64,000 bases of DNA from Dolichospermum flos-aquae CCAP 1403/13F. GTDB lineage: Bacteria; Cyanobacteriota; Cyanobacteriia; Cyanobacteriales; Nostocaceae. The stretch is from the NCBI RefSeq assembly GCF_012516395.1, contig NZ_CP051206.1, forward strand, positions 2,958,501-3,022,500, written 5' to 3'. A model generated the notes under the pieces. The model made no database searches. It had not been told where the DNA came from and saw nothing but the letters and a program-made list of their open reading frames with translations. Position numbers and translations under genes: made by a program. Below, one piece after another: positions 17,939 through 27,200 of the stretch. Position 1 is the first letter of the stretch; every line of letters begins with the position of its first letter.

Positions 17939-19305
17939 TAGGCTATAATCGTTTCTGAAGGTTGAATATATTGATCTAATCCAATAGCATATTTATCCAG
18001 TTCATTATCAAAAATAAATGGAGAGTGAGTTACTGCTAAAAGTAATTCGCATTTTCCTGAATTGATAATATCTGGAAGTAATTGTTGTTGCCAGATCATT
18101 GATAATGATAATTCCGGTTCATCAAAAAGTATAATAAATCTTTTGTCACTTTCAGAAAGGTATATTTTGGAAAATATAGAAATAATTTGCTTTTCTCCAG
18201 AAGAAAGTTTACTCAAGTCAATTTCAGAATCAGTTTTTTCTGATTTGATAAATATTTTGATGGCACTTTCATCATAAAATACGTTTTTATTGATTAAATA
18301 TTTATTACAAACGTCTTTAAATTTCTTCACCAAATCATCTAATTCTTTCTGTTTATCATATATTTCTACTAATTTTTTTAAAATATAAGTTAGTGATGGA
18401 TTGTCAAATGATTGATTTTTAACACTATTTCTAATTTCATTTTTATCATTTTCAGATAATTCTTTACCAACTCTTGCTAAAATAATTTCAATATCATTTT
18501 CATTAATGTTGCTTAAAAAATTATTATCTGTGTGAGCAAATCCTTTTACTAATTGACTTAAAATTTCCGAAGTGATTTTAGAAAATCCTTCTTTTAAGAG
18601 TTTATCAATTTTACTTTCAATTTGAGTAAAACGTTTTTTAACATCATCCATTCCAAACTGGATAAGTGTATTTTCTTGCTTCAAAATCTCATCATTGTAA
18701 CCTAAATTATATAAATCTTCTTCAACACGTCTGTATGTTGGAAAATACATAATCTCACTACCTTTAATACCGGATTCAATTTCCTCTTTACAGGTTCTAA
18801 AAAATTGGTTTGATAAATTTTCCTTATTCATTTCGGCTTGCTCAAAAACTCGAAATAGATGAGTTATAGGATATTTTCTGAACTTGGGATTATATTCAAA
18901 TTCCATTTCTAATTTTCTTCTATTACCTTTGATTTGTATAAATCGATTTCTTAACATCTCAAATTGAGAATAACCAACCTCATTAATAAAGTCCTTAACT
19001 ATTGGATTATCATAAATTCCTTTAGTCAATTCATTTACACTAGCTTTATCTATTTTAATAGGATTTCTGCCATTAAATTCTAAAATCAATTCATCAAAAC
19101 TGAATTCATCAAGTCTAAAAAAATTTCTTGTTAAAGTATAATAAAAAAGATTTAAGACTTGAGTTTTGCCAATTCCATTTTCACCAACTAGTATTTTTAT
19201 ATTCTCATCAAAAGGAATGTGTATATCATCTGTTCCAAAAAGACCATATACTGAAAAAGATTTTATATTACTTGTGTTCATTTTATTGTCCATATTAATA
19301 AACAT
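17938..19305 (-). CDS. AAA15/ABC-type ATPase, AriA-like (PARIS)
   Basis: 455 residues. Walker A is GENGIGKT (41-48). A long charged coiled-coil insert runs from about 110 to 350 (e.g. FTQIESKIDKLLKEGFSK). The ABC signature LSSGEKQ, Walker B with catalytic acid FIILFDEPELSL and the H-loop AVTHSPFIF follow. This split-domain layout is that of OLD/AAA15 ATPases that sense phage proteins and hold an effector. Paired with the DUF4435 gene it matches AriA of PARIS. Alternative starts are Met5 and Met9. The gene begins ~95 bp past the rnpB terminator. Confidence 0.72.
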   Translation of the reverse strand: MFINMDNKMNTSNIKSFSVYGLFGTDDIHIPFDENIKILVGENGIGKTQVLNLFYYTLTRNFFRLDEFSFDELILEFNGRNPIKIDKASVNELTKGIYDNPIVKDFINEVGYSQFEMLRNRFIQIKGNRRKLEMEFEYNPKFRKYPITHLFRVFEQAEMNKENLSNQFFRTCKEEIESGIKGSEIMYFPTYRRVEEDLYNLGYNDEILKQENTLIQFGMDDVKKRFTQIESKIDKLLKEGFSKITSEILSQLVKGFAHTDNNFLSNINENDIEIILARVGKELSENDKNEIRNSVKNQSFDNPSLTYILKKLVEIYDKQKELDDLVKKFKDVCNKYLINKNVFYDESAIKIFIKSEKTDSEIDLSKLSSGEKQIISIFSKIYLSESDKRFIILFDEPELSLSMIWQQQLLPDIINSGKCELLLAVTHSPFIFDNELDKYAIGLDQYIQPSETIIA

Positions 19306-19397
19306 AACTATATATTATGTCAAATGTTTGAAACTAGCTCTATTCAAAATTTCATCAGCTAAAATGTTTCAGTCTCTCTCATTTTCTGTAGTAATTG

Positions 19398-19438
19398 AAA
19401 AAACGAACTATGGAAAATAAAACATCCATAATTCGTTT
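19398..19438 (-). terminator. rnpB terminator
   Basis: On the minus strand a 14-bp stem with one mismatch (19438-19425 against 19414-19401, core ACGAATTATGGA) is followed by a T run (19403-19398). It lies directly after the rnpB 3' end, before the ATPase gene. Confidence 0.8.
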
Positions 19439-19442
19439 GAGA

Positions 19443-19806
19443 AGAGAGTCGGTAGTAAGCCGGGTTCTGTTCTCTTGCGAGGGCAGTTATCTATCTGGGA
19501 TGCTTGTTACCAAACACCTCTAGCGGCTCTTTTTCAACGGAACTGGTAAAAGACCAACCGTAGTTCCTTGTGGCCTTGCTCCCAACCGGGGTTTACCGAG
19601 CCAACGCCTCTCGACGCTGCTGGTGCGCTCTTACCGCACCTTTGCACCCTTACCAACCAATAAATTGATTGGCGGTATCTTTCTGTGGCACTATCCTCAC
19701 GATCACTCGCACTGGACGTTATCCAGCAAGTCTGGTCTTTCGGGAGCCCGGACTTTCCTCAAACCAGTCTTCATGACTGATCTGCAACTGCCTACGCCTA
19801 CTCTCT
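19443..19806 (-). ncRNA. rnpB: RNase P RNA
   Basis: On the minus strand the RNA opens with AGAGAGTAGGCG and closes with CGGCTTACTACCGACTCTCT, the paired P1 ends of cyanobacterial type A RNase P RNA. Conserved elements lie inside: GAGGAAAGTCCGGGCTCCC (P4/CR-I region) near 19760-19738, the tetraloop-bearing hairpins, and the complementary 3' P4 half ACAGAACCCGGCTTA. It is the catalytic RNA that matures tRNA 5' ends. The length of ~364 nt is normal. Ends are placed from P1 pairing and could shift by a few bases. Confidence 0.93.
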
Positions 19807-19858
19807 GCCTTCCTCTAGTTTACTTTTAATTACATGAAAATCGCAAGACTCAGATAGA

Positions 19859-20557
19859 TTACTTTTTATTCCAAGGTAAAGCGTAGGTCCAAGGGATTTT
19901 TTTAATAGTAAAAGGACAATTAATAATTGACACTGGAGGAACATTTATTCCCGGTGCAATACCGGCTCTGATTTCTGAAATTCGCAATACAAGTTGTAAG
20001 GAAAATTCTAAATTTTTTTTGCCATCTAAAAAGTCTTTATATAACTTTTTATTCCCTTTAACTCCCGCTACATTAATTAAAGGTGAGGCCGGTTTATAGA
20101 CTCCTGATTCTTTATCTCTTTGAAAAACATCTTCTGCGGTGACATTTTCAGAAATTGTCTTTTTAGGAGCGATAATTGTCGGAACTTGGAATATAGCTAA
20201 ATCGCGGGTTAAATCAGGAGATTTGCGAATTACCCGCCGCGACTGCTTGCTATGTTCAACCACGAAAGAACTATTATCCCAGTCAACATATATGGCAATA
20301 CTATCTGATTTATTTTCAACACTCATTGATAATTCTTTTAGATCCGTTTCCACTTTATCTAGTCCATAAGTACCTGTCTTGAAGGAAATACCCACGGTGT
20401 CTTGGAGATTTTGTGCTTTTAATTGATCATCAACAGCACCTTTTTGGAAATCAACTTTTACTATATCGTCTATAGATGCAATCATGCGATTGATTGTCCA
20501 ATAGACAACAAGTATATAAATCATCAAAATAATCAGATTTTGGTCGCCACTCTGCAT
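19859..20557 (-). CDS. conserved hypothetical protein with N-terminal membrane helix
   Basis: 232 residues. One hydrophobic helix (about 8-26, LIILMIYILVVYWTINRMI) near the N-terminus is followed by a hydrophilic region with LKELSMSVENKSDSIAIYVD and a Pro-rich stretch (APGINVPPVSIINCPF). I do not recognise a family. It looks like a membrane-tethered protein facing the periplasm or thylakoid lumen. It ends 53 bp before the rnpB 5' end on the same strand. Confidence 0.65.
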   Translation of the reverse strand: MQSGDQNLIILMIYILVVYWTINRMIASIDDIVKVDFQKGAVDDQLKAQNLQDTVGISFKTGTYGLDKVETDLKELSMSVENKSDSIAIYVDWDNSSFVVEHSKQSRRVIRKSPDLTRDLAIFQVPTIIAPKKTISENVTAEDVFQRDKESGVYKPASPLINVAGVKGNKKLYKDFLDGKKNLEFSLQLVLRISEIRAGIAPGINVPPVSIINCPFTIKKIPWTYALPWNKK

Positions 20558-20620
20558 TTTTATAACCCTGATTTTCTACCAATTTCAAAATTGTAACATA
20601 GTCTAAACTATGATTTTTTT

Positions 20621-20935
20621 GATTTTTTTGATTTATGTGATGAAGTTGTATGATGCAATTGAATGTAATTTTTACAGGTGTGACTCTAAATCATCCAAAT
20701 CATAAAAATCACAAGAATCATCTAAATCATAAGAATCATCTAAATCATAAGAATCATCCAAATCATAAGAATCATAGTTCAGACGTTTTATGATTTTTTT
20801 GATTTATGTGATGAAGTTGTATGATGCAATTGAATGTAATTTTTACAGGTGTGACTCTAAATCATCCAAATCATAAAAATCATAAAAATCACAAGAATCA
20901 CAAGAATCATAAGAATCATAGTTCAGACGTTTTAT
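20621..20935. repeat. tandem 171/144-bp duplication with AATCATAAG microrepeats
   Basis: Two direct copies (20621-20791 and 20792-20935) share GATGAAGTTGTATGATGCAA and a TTTTTACAGGTGTGAC segment. They differ in the number of 9- to 18-bp AATCATAAG/AATCATCTA units (more in the first). Copy-number variation of this kind points to slippage. The second copy supplies the stop codon of the GxxExxY gene. Confidence 0.85.
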
Positions 20936-21317
20936 ATTTCTTATTAGTAAGTCTTTTAAAGTTCAAACTGGTTTCACCGAAATTGATTAGTAACCCAATC
21001 TCAAGATTATATGCTTCTAAGTAGTTAATTGCTTGTGCAAAATGAACGTCTTCTAATTTAGTTACTGCTTTTATTTCAACTGAAATAACACCTTCGACCA
21101 AAAAATCTACTCGTCGTGTTCCTATTTGTTGTTTTTTATAAAAAATCGGCATTTCAAATTCTCTTGCAAAAGAAATACCCGCTAATTGCATTTCAATTAC
21201 CAATGCCCTTTGATAAATTACTTCTTGAAAACCATTACCCAATGTTTTATGCACAGTCATAGAACATCCAATGATTTTGGATGTCAGTTCCGAGTATTTA
21301 TACTTTTCATTGATCAT
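20916..21317 (-). CDS. GxxExxY family protein
   Basis: 133 residues. The name-giving motif is GNGFQEVIYQRAL (G-x-x-E-x-x-Y). Downstream, RRVDFLVEGVISVEIKAV carries the D...E-x-K pattern of a PD-(D/E)XK nuclease fold. The family is common and multicopy in cyanobacteria, with no established role. The last four codons (TSEL) and the TGA come from the flanking repeat, so the C-terminus has been set by the repeat. It lies in the putative 841-bp element. Confidence 0.85.
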   Translation of the reverse strand: MINEKYKYSELTSKIIGCSMTVHKTLGNGFQEVIYQRALVIEMQLAGISFAREFEMPIFYKKQQIGTRRVDFLVEGVISVEIKAVTKLEDVHFAQAINYLEAYNLEIGLLINFGETSLNFKRLTNKKYKTSEL

Positions 21318-21471
21318 CTTTTTTTGACCCTAACTTACCCTACCTTACTTGATTATTGTCTAAACTATAATTACTTTGATTCAATGATTACCATATTAAA
21401 TCATCATGATCACCAAAATCACTACAAATCATAGTTTAGACAGATGCAGGGAAAGAAAAGCAGTTCATAAA

Positions 21472-21618
21472 TTAACTCGCGTGTTCCCAGTCGCTGAGTG
21501 ATTCAGACTGTTGATTTTTAGCTTTAGTTTTCCGAACTGGTACTTTAGGAGTCCCAATATCAACAGGAGAAAAAGACTGTTTCTTTTTAGTAGACTTGCG
21601 TTCTTGTGTATTTTTCAT
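21472..21618 (-). CDS. 48-residue basic hypothetical protein
   Basis: A short frame starts with ATG at 21618, with AGGAAG 11 bases upstream as a ribosome-binding site. It ends with TAA at 21472-21474. The product is Lys/Ser-rich (MKNTQERKSTKKKQSFSP) with a conserved-looking middle (VDIGTPKVPVRKTKAKN) and acidic-aromatic end (LSDWEHAS). No family is recognised. Good ribosome-binding site and codon use argue that it is real. It lies 114 bp downstream of pbpC on the same strand. Confidence 0.5.
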   Translation of the reverse strand: MKNTQERKSTKKKQSFSPVDIGTPKVPVRKTKAKNQQSESLSDWEHAS

Positions 21619-21732
21619 GACTATTTTCACTTCCTAAAAACTTTTAACCACATTTACATTATCAACTTTGATTTATCAACTTCCGGATAAAAGATTGAGC
21701 TGATTATTAAAACTTTGTCAATCTATAGAAAT

Positions 21733-24090
21733 CTATAATTTAGTGGGATTTGCTACGGAAAAACCTTGTTTTTTAGGTTGGATATTTCCTACCTTTACTT
21801 GGAAGTTTATTTGGTCGTGTAGCTTGCCGATTCTAGCTTCTAGCTGCCAATTACCAGGGCGTAAATGCCAAAATATCCCATTACTTGATTGTGTAGATAA
21901 ATGTTGATCATTTAGCCACCAGTCTACAGACTGATTTAATGTTCCACTAGCTTTAAATTCTATTTTTTGCTGTCCGTCTCCAGCAGGATACAGCAGAAAT
22001 AAATCTCCATTATGAGGAGAGATAATTCGGAAATTATCAGGCTTAAAATGCAATTGTGGCTGTTTTCCTAACCATTGATCATACACAGATGATAAATGGA
22101 AATCCGTAGATTTTTCATAAGCCATTTTATCTTTTAAAGAGAAATATTCCTGAACTACGGAAGTACAGCTAGGTGTAGGTTTTAACCCTGTATTGGCACA
22201 GATGGGTAATTTTATCATGTTTGCTGGAGGTGGAAAATCAGCAGGGGTTTGATGTTCATGCAAATGCAACATGATTCTATTCCACAAAGGTGCAGCCCCT
22301 GTGACACCGGAAACCTGACGCATGGGTTCACCGTTAAAATTACCCACCCAGGTAGCCACGGTATAATCACTACTAAAGCCAACTGTCCAGGTATCACGAT
22401 AATTGGAGGAAGTGCCAGTTTTAACAGCGACGGGAAAGGGCAAATTTAACACTGAGTCTACACCAAAAGCTGTGGATCGGGCATAGCGATCGCTTAACAT
22501 ATCAATAATTAATTGCCAATTATGGGAAACTAAAGATTGAGAATTGGCAATTGGAGAACTATTTAATGTAGTTACCAATGGTGTGATTTTCCCCATATTA
22601 GCCATAGTTAAATAGGCACTAGCCAGTTCCCATAAATTCACCTCACCACTACCTAAAGTCAACCCTAAACCATAATATTCAGCATCTTGATTTAGATGTA
22701 CAAAACCCAATTCATGCAGCCGATTTAAAAAAGTTTCTACACCCACCTTTTCTAATACCTTTACCGCAGGTACATTTAAAGAATTCGCCAAAGCAACTCT
22801 GACTCTGACAGGACCAAGAAAGCTGTTAGTATAATCTGTCGGACTATATAATTTTGCTCCCGGAATTGCATAATGAGTAGGAACATCTGCCAAAATAGTA
22901 TGAGGACTAATTACGCCTTTTTCTAAAGCTAATTCATACACAAATGGCTTTAAAGTAGAACCTGGTTGGCGCAAAGCTTGGACTCCATCATTTCGCCCTA
23001 ATTTCACATCATTAAAATAATCAGGCGAACCGACATAACTTAAAATCTCCCCAGAGGAGTTGTCAATTATCACCGCTGCTGCATCATGGACATTATTCGC
23101 CTTTAAAGAAGAAATTACTTGTTGTACTTGTGCTTCCACAAATTGCTGTAAAAGGCGATTTATTGTCGTGCGAATAGGTGATGATTCTGTATTATGTGTA
23201 TTGTTTTTTGTTGCTAACCAAAATAAGAAATGTGGTGCAGCAATAATTCCCTGTTGACGGGGGTTAAATATTATTTTCTCTTGATATATAAGTTCTAATT
23301 CTGCATCAGAAATATATTTTTCCTGTACCATTCTGTTTAACACATATTTCTGTCGTTGCTGTAATCTTTTTTGATGTTGATAAGGATTAAAATAAGTGGG
23401 ATTATTAGGAATTGCTGCTAAAATAGAAGCTTGTGCTAAGTTTAAATCACTTGCAGGAATAGCAAAGTAAATTCGCGCCGCAGCTTCCACCCCATAAATA
23501 TTTCCTCCCATAGGTAGACGATTAATATAAGCAGCTAAAATTTCATCTTTAGTCATTCCCGCAGCTAATCGCCAGGATAACCAAACCTCTTTTAATTTTG
23601 CAGTCATTGTTCGCGGTGAATTATCCAACATTCTCGCCAATTGCATGGTAATTGTGGAAGCACCAGAAACAATTTTTTTATTTTCTACTCCTATTTTAAT
23701 TGCCCGCAAAATCGCTTTTAAATCTAACACCCCATGTTGATAAAAACTACCGTCTTCAGCCGCCAAAATTGCTTTGATAAATTGAGGTGAAACTTGATTT
23801 AATTTCACAACTGATGTATTTTCTTGATCACTGGTTAATACAGTTCCTAATGGTAAATTATTCCGATCTGTAAACTCTATTGCTAATTGATGCTGGGCAA
23901 TATCTACACTATGAATAGGTGCAAAATAGGGGCATAATCGGACTAGAAAACATATCAATATGCAGGAGAAAATAATTTTATTTAATTTGTAGTTGCGCTT
24001 TAGTTTCAATTTATATGATTTTATTTCACGCAGAGTCGCAGAGGCGCGAAGAGTAAGAGTTTTGAGGACATGAGTTAGTAAATTCATCAC
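21733..24090 (-). CDS. pbpC: penicillin-binding protein 1C
   Basis: 785 residues. One N-terminal membrane helix (about 38-55) is followed by a GT51 glycosyltransferase domain (AAEDGSFYQHGVLDLKA; STITMQLARML). A transpeptidase domain has the SxxK box PGSTLKPF, SLN and KTGTSSNYRDTW, then a C-terminal BiPBP_C domain. It polymerises and may cross-link peptidoglycan. The first ~25 codons overlap a dispersed sequence (CGCAGAGTCGCAGAGG), so the real start may be an in-frame TTG nearer the helix. Divergent pairing with the alpha-2-macroglobulin gene is the known pbpC/yfhM partnership. Confidence 0.92.
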   Translation of the reverse strand: MMNLLTHVLKTLTLRASATLREIKSYKLKLKRNYKLNKIIFSCILICFLVRLCPYFAPIHSVDIAQHQLAIEFTDRNNLPLGTVLTSDQENTSVVKLNQVSPQFIKAILAAEDGSFYQHGVLDLKAILRAIKIGVENKKIVSGASTITMQLARMLDNSPRTMTAKLKEVWLSWRLAAGMTKDEILAAYINRLPMGGNIYGVEAAARIYFAIPASDLNLAQASILAAIPNNPTYFNPYQHQKRLQQRQKYVLNRMVQEKYISDAELELIYQEKIIFNPRQQGIIAAPHFLFWLATKNNTHNTESSPIRTTINRLLQQFVEAQVQQVISSLKANNVHDAAAVIIDNSSGEILSYVGSPDYFNDVKLGRNDGVQALRQPGSTLKPFVYELALEKGVISPHTILADVPTHYAIPGAKLYSPTDYTNSFLGPVRVRVALANSLNVPAVKVLEKVGVETFLNRLHELGFVHLNQDAEYYGLGLTLGSGEVNLWELASAYLTMANMGKITPLVTTLNSSPIANSQSLVSHNWQLIIDMLSDRYARSTAFGVDSVLNLPFPVAVKTGTSSNYRDTWTVGFSSDYTVATWVGNFNGEPMRQVSGVTGAAPLWNRIMLHLHEHQTPADFPPPANMIKLPICANTGLKPTPSCTSVVQEYFSLKDKMAYEKSTDFHLSSVYDQWLGKQPQLHFKPDNFRIISPHNGDLFLLYPAGDGQQKIEFKASGTLNQSVDWWLNDQHLSTQSSNGIFWHLRPGNWQLEARIGKLHDQINFQVKVGNIQPKKQGFSVANPTKL

Positions 24091-24247
24091 AATGTTAAGA
24101 ATTGTATGGTTTATTGGGAATTTTCACACTAGATTAGTTATCTATATATCAATCCTTTTTGATTTGTGTACAGAATTTTTTATCTAACCACAGAGGCACA
24201 GAGAACACAGAGGAAGAGAGGAATGCGATGTTTACATTTTATTTAAT

Positions 24248-27200
24248 ATGAAGATCATAAAAATATTTAAGTTCCTGGTTATTCTTATTCTCGTATGCGG
24301 AATGACGGGTTGTAATTTTATTGGTATTCAATCAGGTAAGGAACAATTGCCAATGGTTGAGTCTTTAATAACACCAAAGTTACCAGATTGGATAGAACAA
24401 ATCAGTCCTGTGGGAGATGCAAAACCTCTGGGGCAAATTCGTATCCGTTTTAAAGAAGCTGTAATTCCTATTGAAAGTCTTGATAGTCCCCAACAACAAA
24501 ATTTATTAACTAAATTTGCCATTTGGCCTCCTTTACCGGGACAGTTTCGCTTTTTAACTCCGCGTATGGTGGGTTTTCAAGCTGATAAAGCTATACCGAA
24601 AGCGACGCGAGTTAAGGTTACTCTCAAAGCTGGTTTAGCTGATTTAAAAAATCATCTCTTAAATCAAGATTTGGCTTGGACTTTTAATACTGAATCTATT
24701 CAAATTACTAATTTACCAGGGGTTAACCCCATGGAAAAAGCGGAAGTTGAACCAATTGATTTACAACCAAAGTTGCAATTTACCTCTAATTTAGAATTGG
24801 ATCTAGATTCTGTCCAAAAGCATTTACAGTTAATTCCTAAAGGTAAAACTCAAGGTGTGGGTTTTAAGGTGGAATTAGCGAAGGAAGAAACACCAGAAAA
24901 TTTAGATCCTTTAGAAAAATTTGATCCTGCAACTAAAAATTGGATTTATAATCTGATTCCTCAGCAAAATCTGGAAAAAGCCACACCTTACCGTTTAACT
25001 TTTTCTCCTGGTATTCTTCCTGCTAATGGTAATTTACCAAGTCAAAAAGAATTTGTCAGTAAATTAGCGACTTATTCACCTTTGGGATTTGTGGGAATTA
25101 AACCCTATGGAGAACCAGATTCAGGTGGAACTTATGGCAGATTTATTAAAGGTAGTCCCCAGTTAGAATTTAATAATCTTTTATTAGCAGATTCCGTTAA
25201 GGAAAATATTAAAATTAAGCCAACACCAAAAAATATTGATGGTGTATTGCAAATTTCTGGAGAAGATAGAATTGTCAGCATTAATCCTTATGCTTTAGAA
25301 CCAGCTACTACTTATACAATTAATATTGAGAAAAATCTCAAAGATAAATTTGGACAAACTTTAGGTAAACCACTCACAATTAAATATGATACTGGTGATA
25401 TAGCTGGGAATATTTCTGTACCCTCAGATTTAAATATTTTCCCCACAGATAAAGATCTACAAATTAATATTGATACTATTAATTTACCAGAATCAAAATA
25501 TCAAACAGCTTATCGTATTGTTAAGCCAACAGATTTAGTTTATACAAATACTGCTAATGATTTATTACCCGAACCTGCTAAATGGCAAGATTTCAGAATT
25601 AATGGTAAGCAAAATCAATCCTTAACTATCAATGTTCCCCTCAAAGAAAAATTAGGAACTACTCAGGGAATGTTAGCTTATGGAGTGCAAGCACGAACTC
25701 ATAAATATCAAGAAGACGGTAAACAATTGTGGAGAGAACCGACAACTTATGGAATGGTACAATTAACCAATTTAGGTATTTTTTCTCAATGGTTTCCAGA
25801 ATCCGGTTTAATTCGGGTTCATTATCTTAGTAATGGTTCACCAGTTAAAGCGGCAAATATTCAAGTTTATCAATCAAAATTAGCTGATAAATCTCGTCCT
25901 CAACCTGTACCATGTGCAACTGGGAAAACTGATGAAAAGGGAATTTTAATCATTGAAAATAATCAATTAATCCAATGTTATCCCAAATTAAAATCTAGTT
26001 TACCACAATTATTAGTAATTGCTAGTGAAAATCAAGATTGGGCATTTACTAGAAATGAAGAATATAGTGGTGCTTATGGTTATGGAATTGATGCTAGTTG
26101 GGAAGCTGATAAACCAGAATCACGAGGCATAATTTTTTCTGATAGAAAGTTATATCAACCCGGAGAAAAAGCGGCTTTTACTGCTTTTGCAAATTATTTA
26201 GAAAATGGAAAAATTCAGGAAGATAAAAATGCAGTTTATCAATTAACTTTAGTCAATACTACTGGGAAAAATACAGATTTAGGCACAAAAACAACTAATG
26301 AATTTAGTACATTTTCTTTAGAGTTACCGATTCCCAAAAATCAGCCTTTAGGATTTTATACTATTAAAGCAAAAGGTAACAAGGGACAAGAAATTTATGG
26401 AGAGTTTCGAGTAGCAGAATTTAAACCACCAAATTTTAAAGTTGATTTACAGCTAAATAAAAAATATGCAGTAATTGATGACAAAATTGATGTGCAAGTA
26501 GGAAGTAATTATTTATTTGGTTCCCCAGTGGAAGGAGGAGAAGCTAAATATTTTGTCACTCGTCAACAGGCTAATTTTATCCCTAAAGGTTGGGAAGAAT
26601 TTAGTTTTGGGAGACAATGGTTTTGGCCGGAAGAAAGTCCCAATGTTCCTAATGATGTTTTACAAACTAACACTAAATTAGATGCTAATGGGAAAAGTAA
26701 TCAAACTTTAACTGTAGCTAAAGATTTACCCTACCCCATGACTTACCGGGTAGACGTGCAAATTAGTGATGTTTCTAATTTATCGGTTGCTAATTCCCAA
26801 ACTTTTACTGCTTTACCCAGTAACCGAATCATTGGTTTAAAAACGAATTTTGTCGCTGACGCTGGCAAAGATTTTCCTATAGAATTTATTGTCACTGACC
26901 CAACGGGAAAACCTCTAGAAAATCAAAGGATACATCTGGAATTACAACAGATGAAATATAGCAGCGTTACCAAAATCGTTGAAGGTAGTAAAACTCCACA
27001 AAATCAAGTTGAATATCAGACAGTTGGGAAAACAGATATTACATCTGGGAATACTCCCCAAACAGTCAATTTAAAGCCTACGGTATCAGGTTCATATCGA
27101 ATTCGTGCTAATTTTAGTGATAATAAAGATGAAATTACAGCCACAGATTTACAAATTTGGGTAACAGGAGAAAATCAAGTATTTTGGGGTGGAGAGGAAA

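Larger units (their letters stand above)
20601..21441. mobile_element. putative small element carrying a GxxExxY gene
   Basis: An 841-bp block is bounded by a perfect 15-bp inverted repeat, GTCTAAACTATGATT (20601-20615, reverse complement at 21427-21441). Near-copies of the same stem recur inside at 20771-20785, 20914-20928 and 21358-21372. Each side of the gene can therefore fold into a long imperfect hairpin made of ATCATAA-type repeats. No target duplication is visible. It carries no transposase. The reading as one element is inference from the repeats. Confidence 0.45.

Noticed and set aside
20621-20935. CRISPR-like or coding repeat (a plus-strand frame at 20821-21024 encodes HKNHKNHKN)
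   Set aside because: The microrepeats are contiguous without spacers, and the His-Lys-Asn frame is an artefact of reading the ATCATAA repeat.
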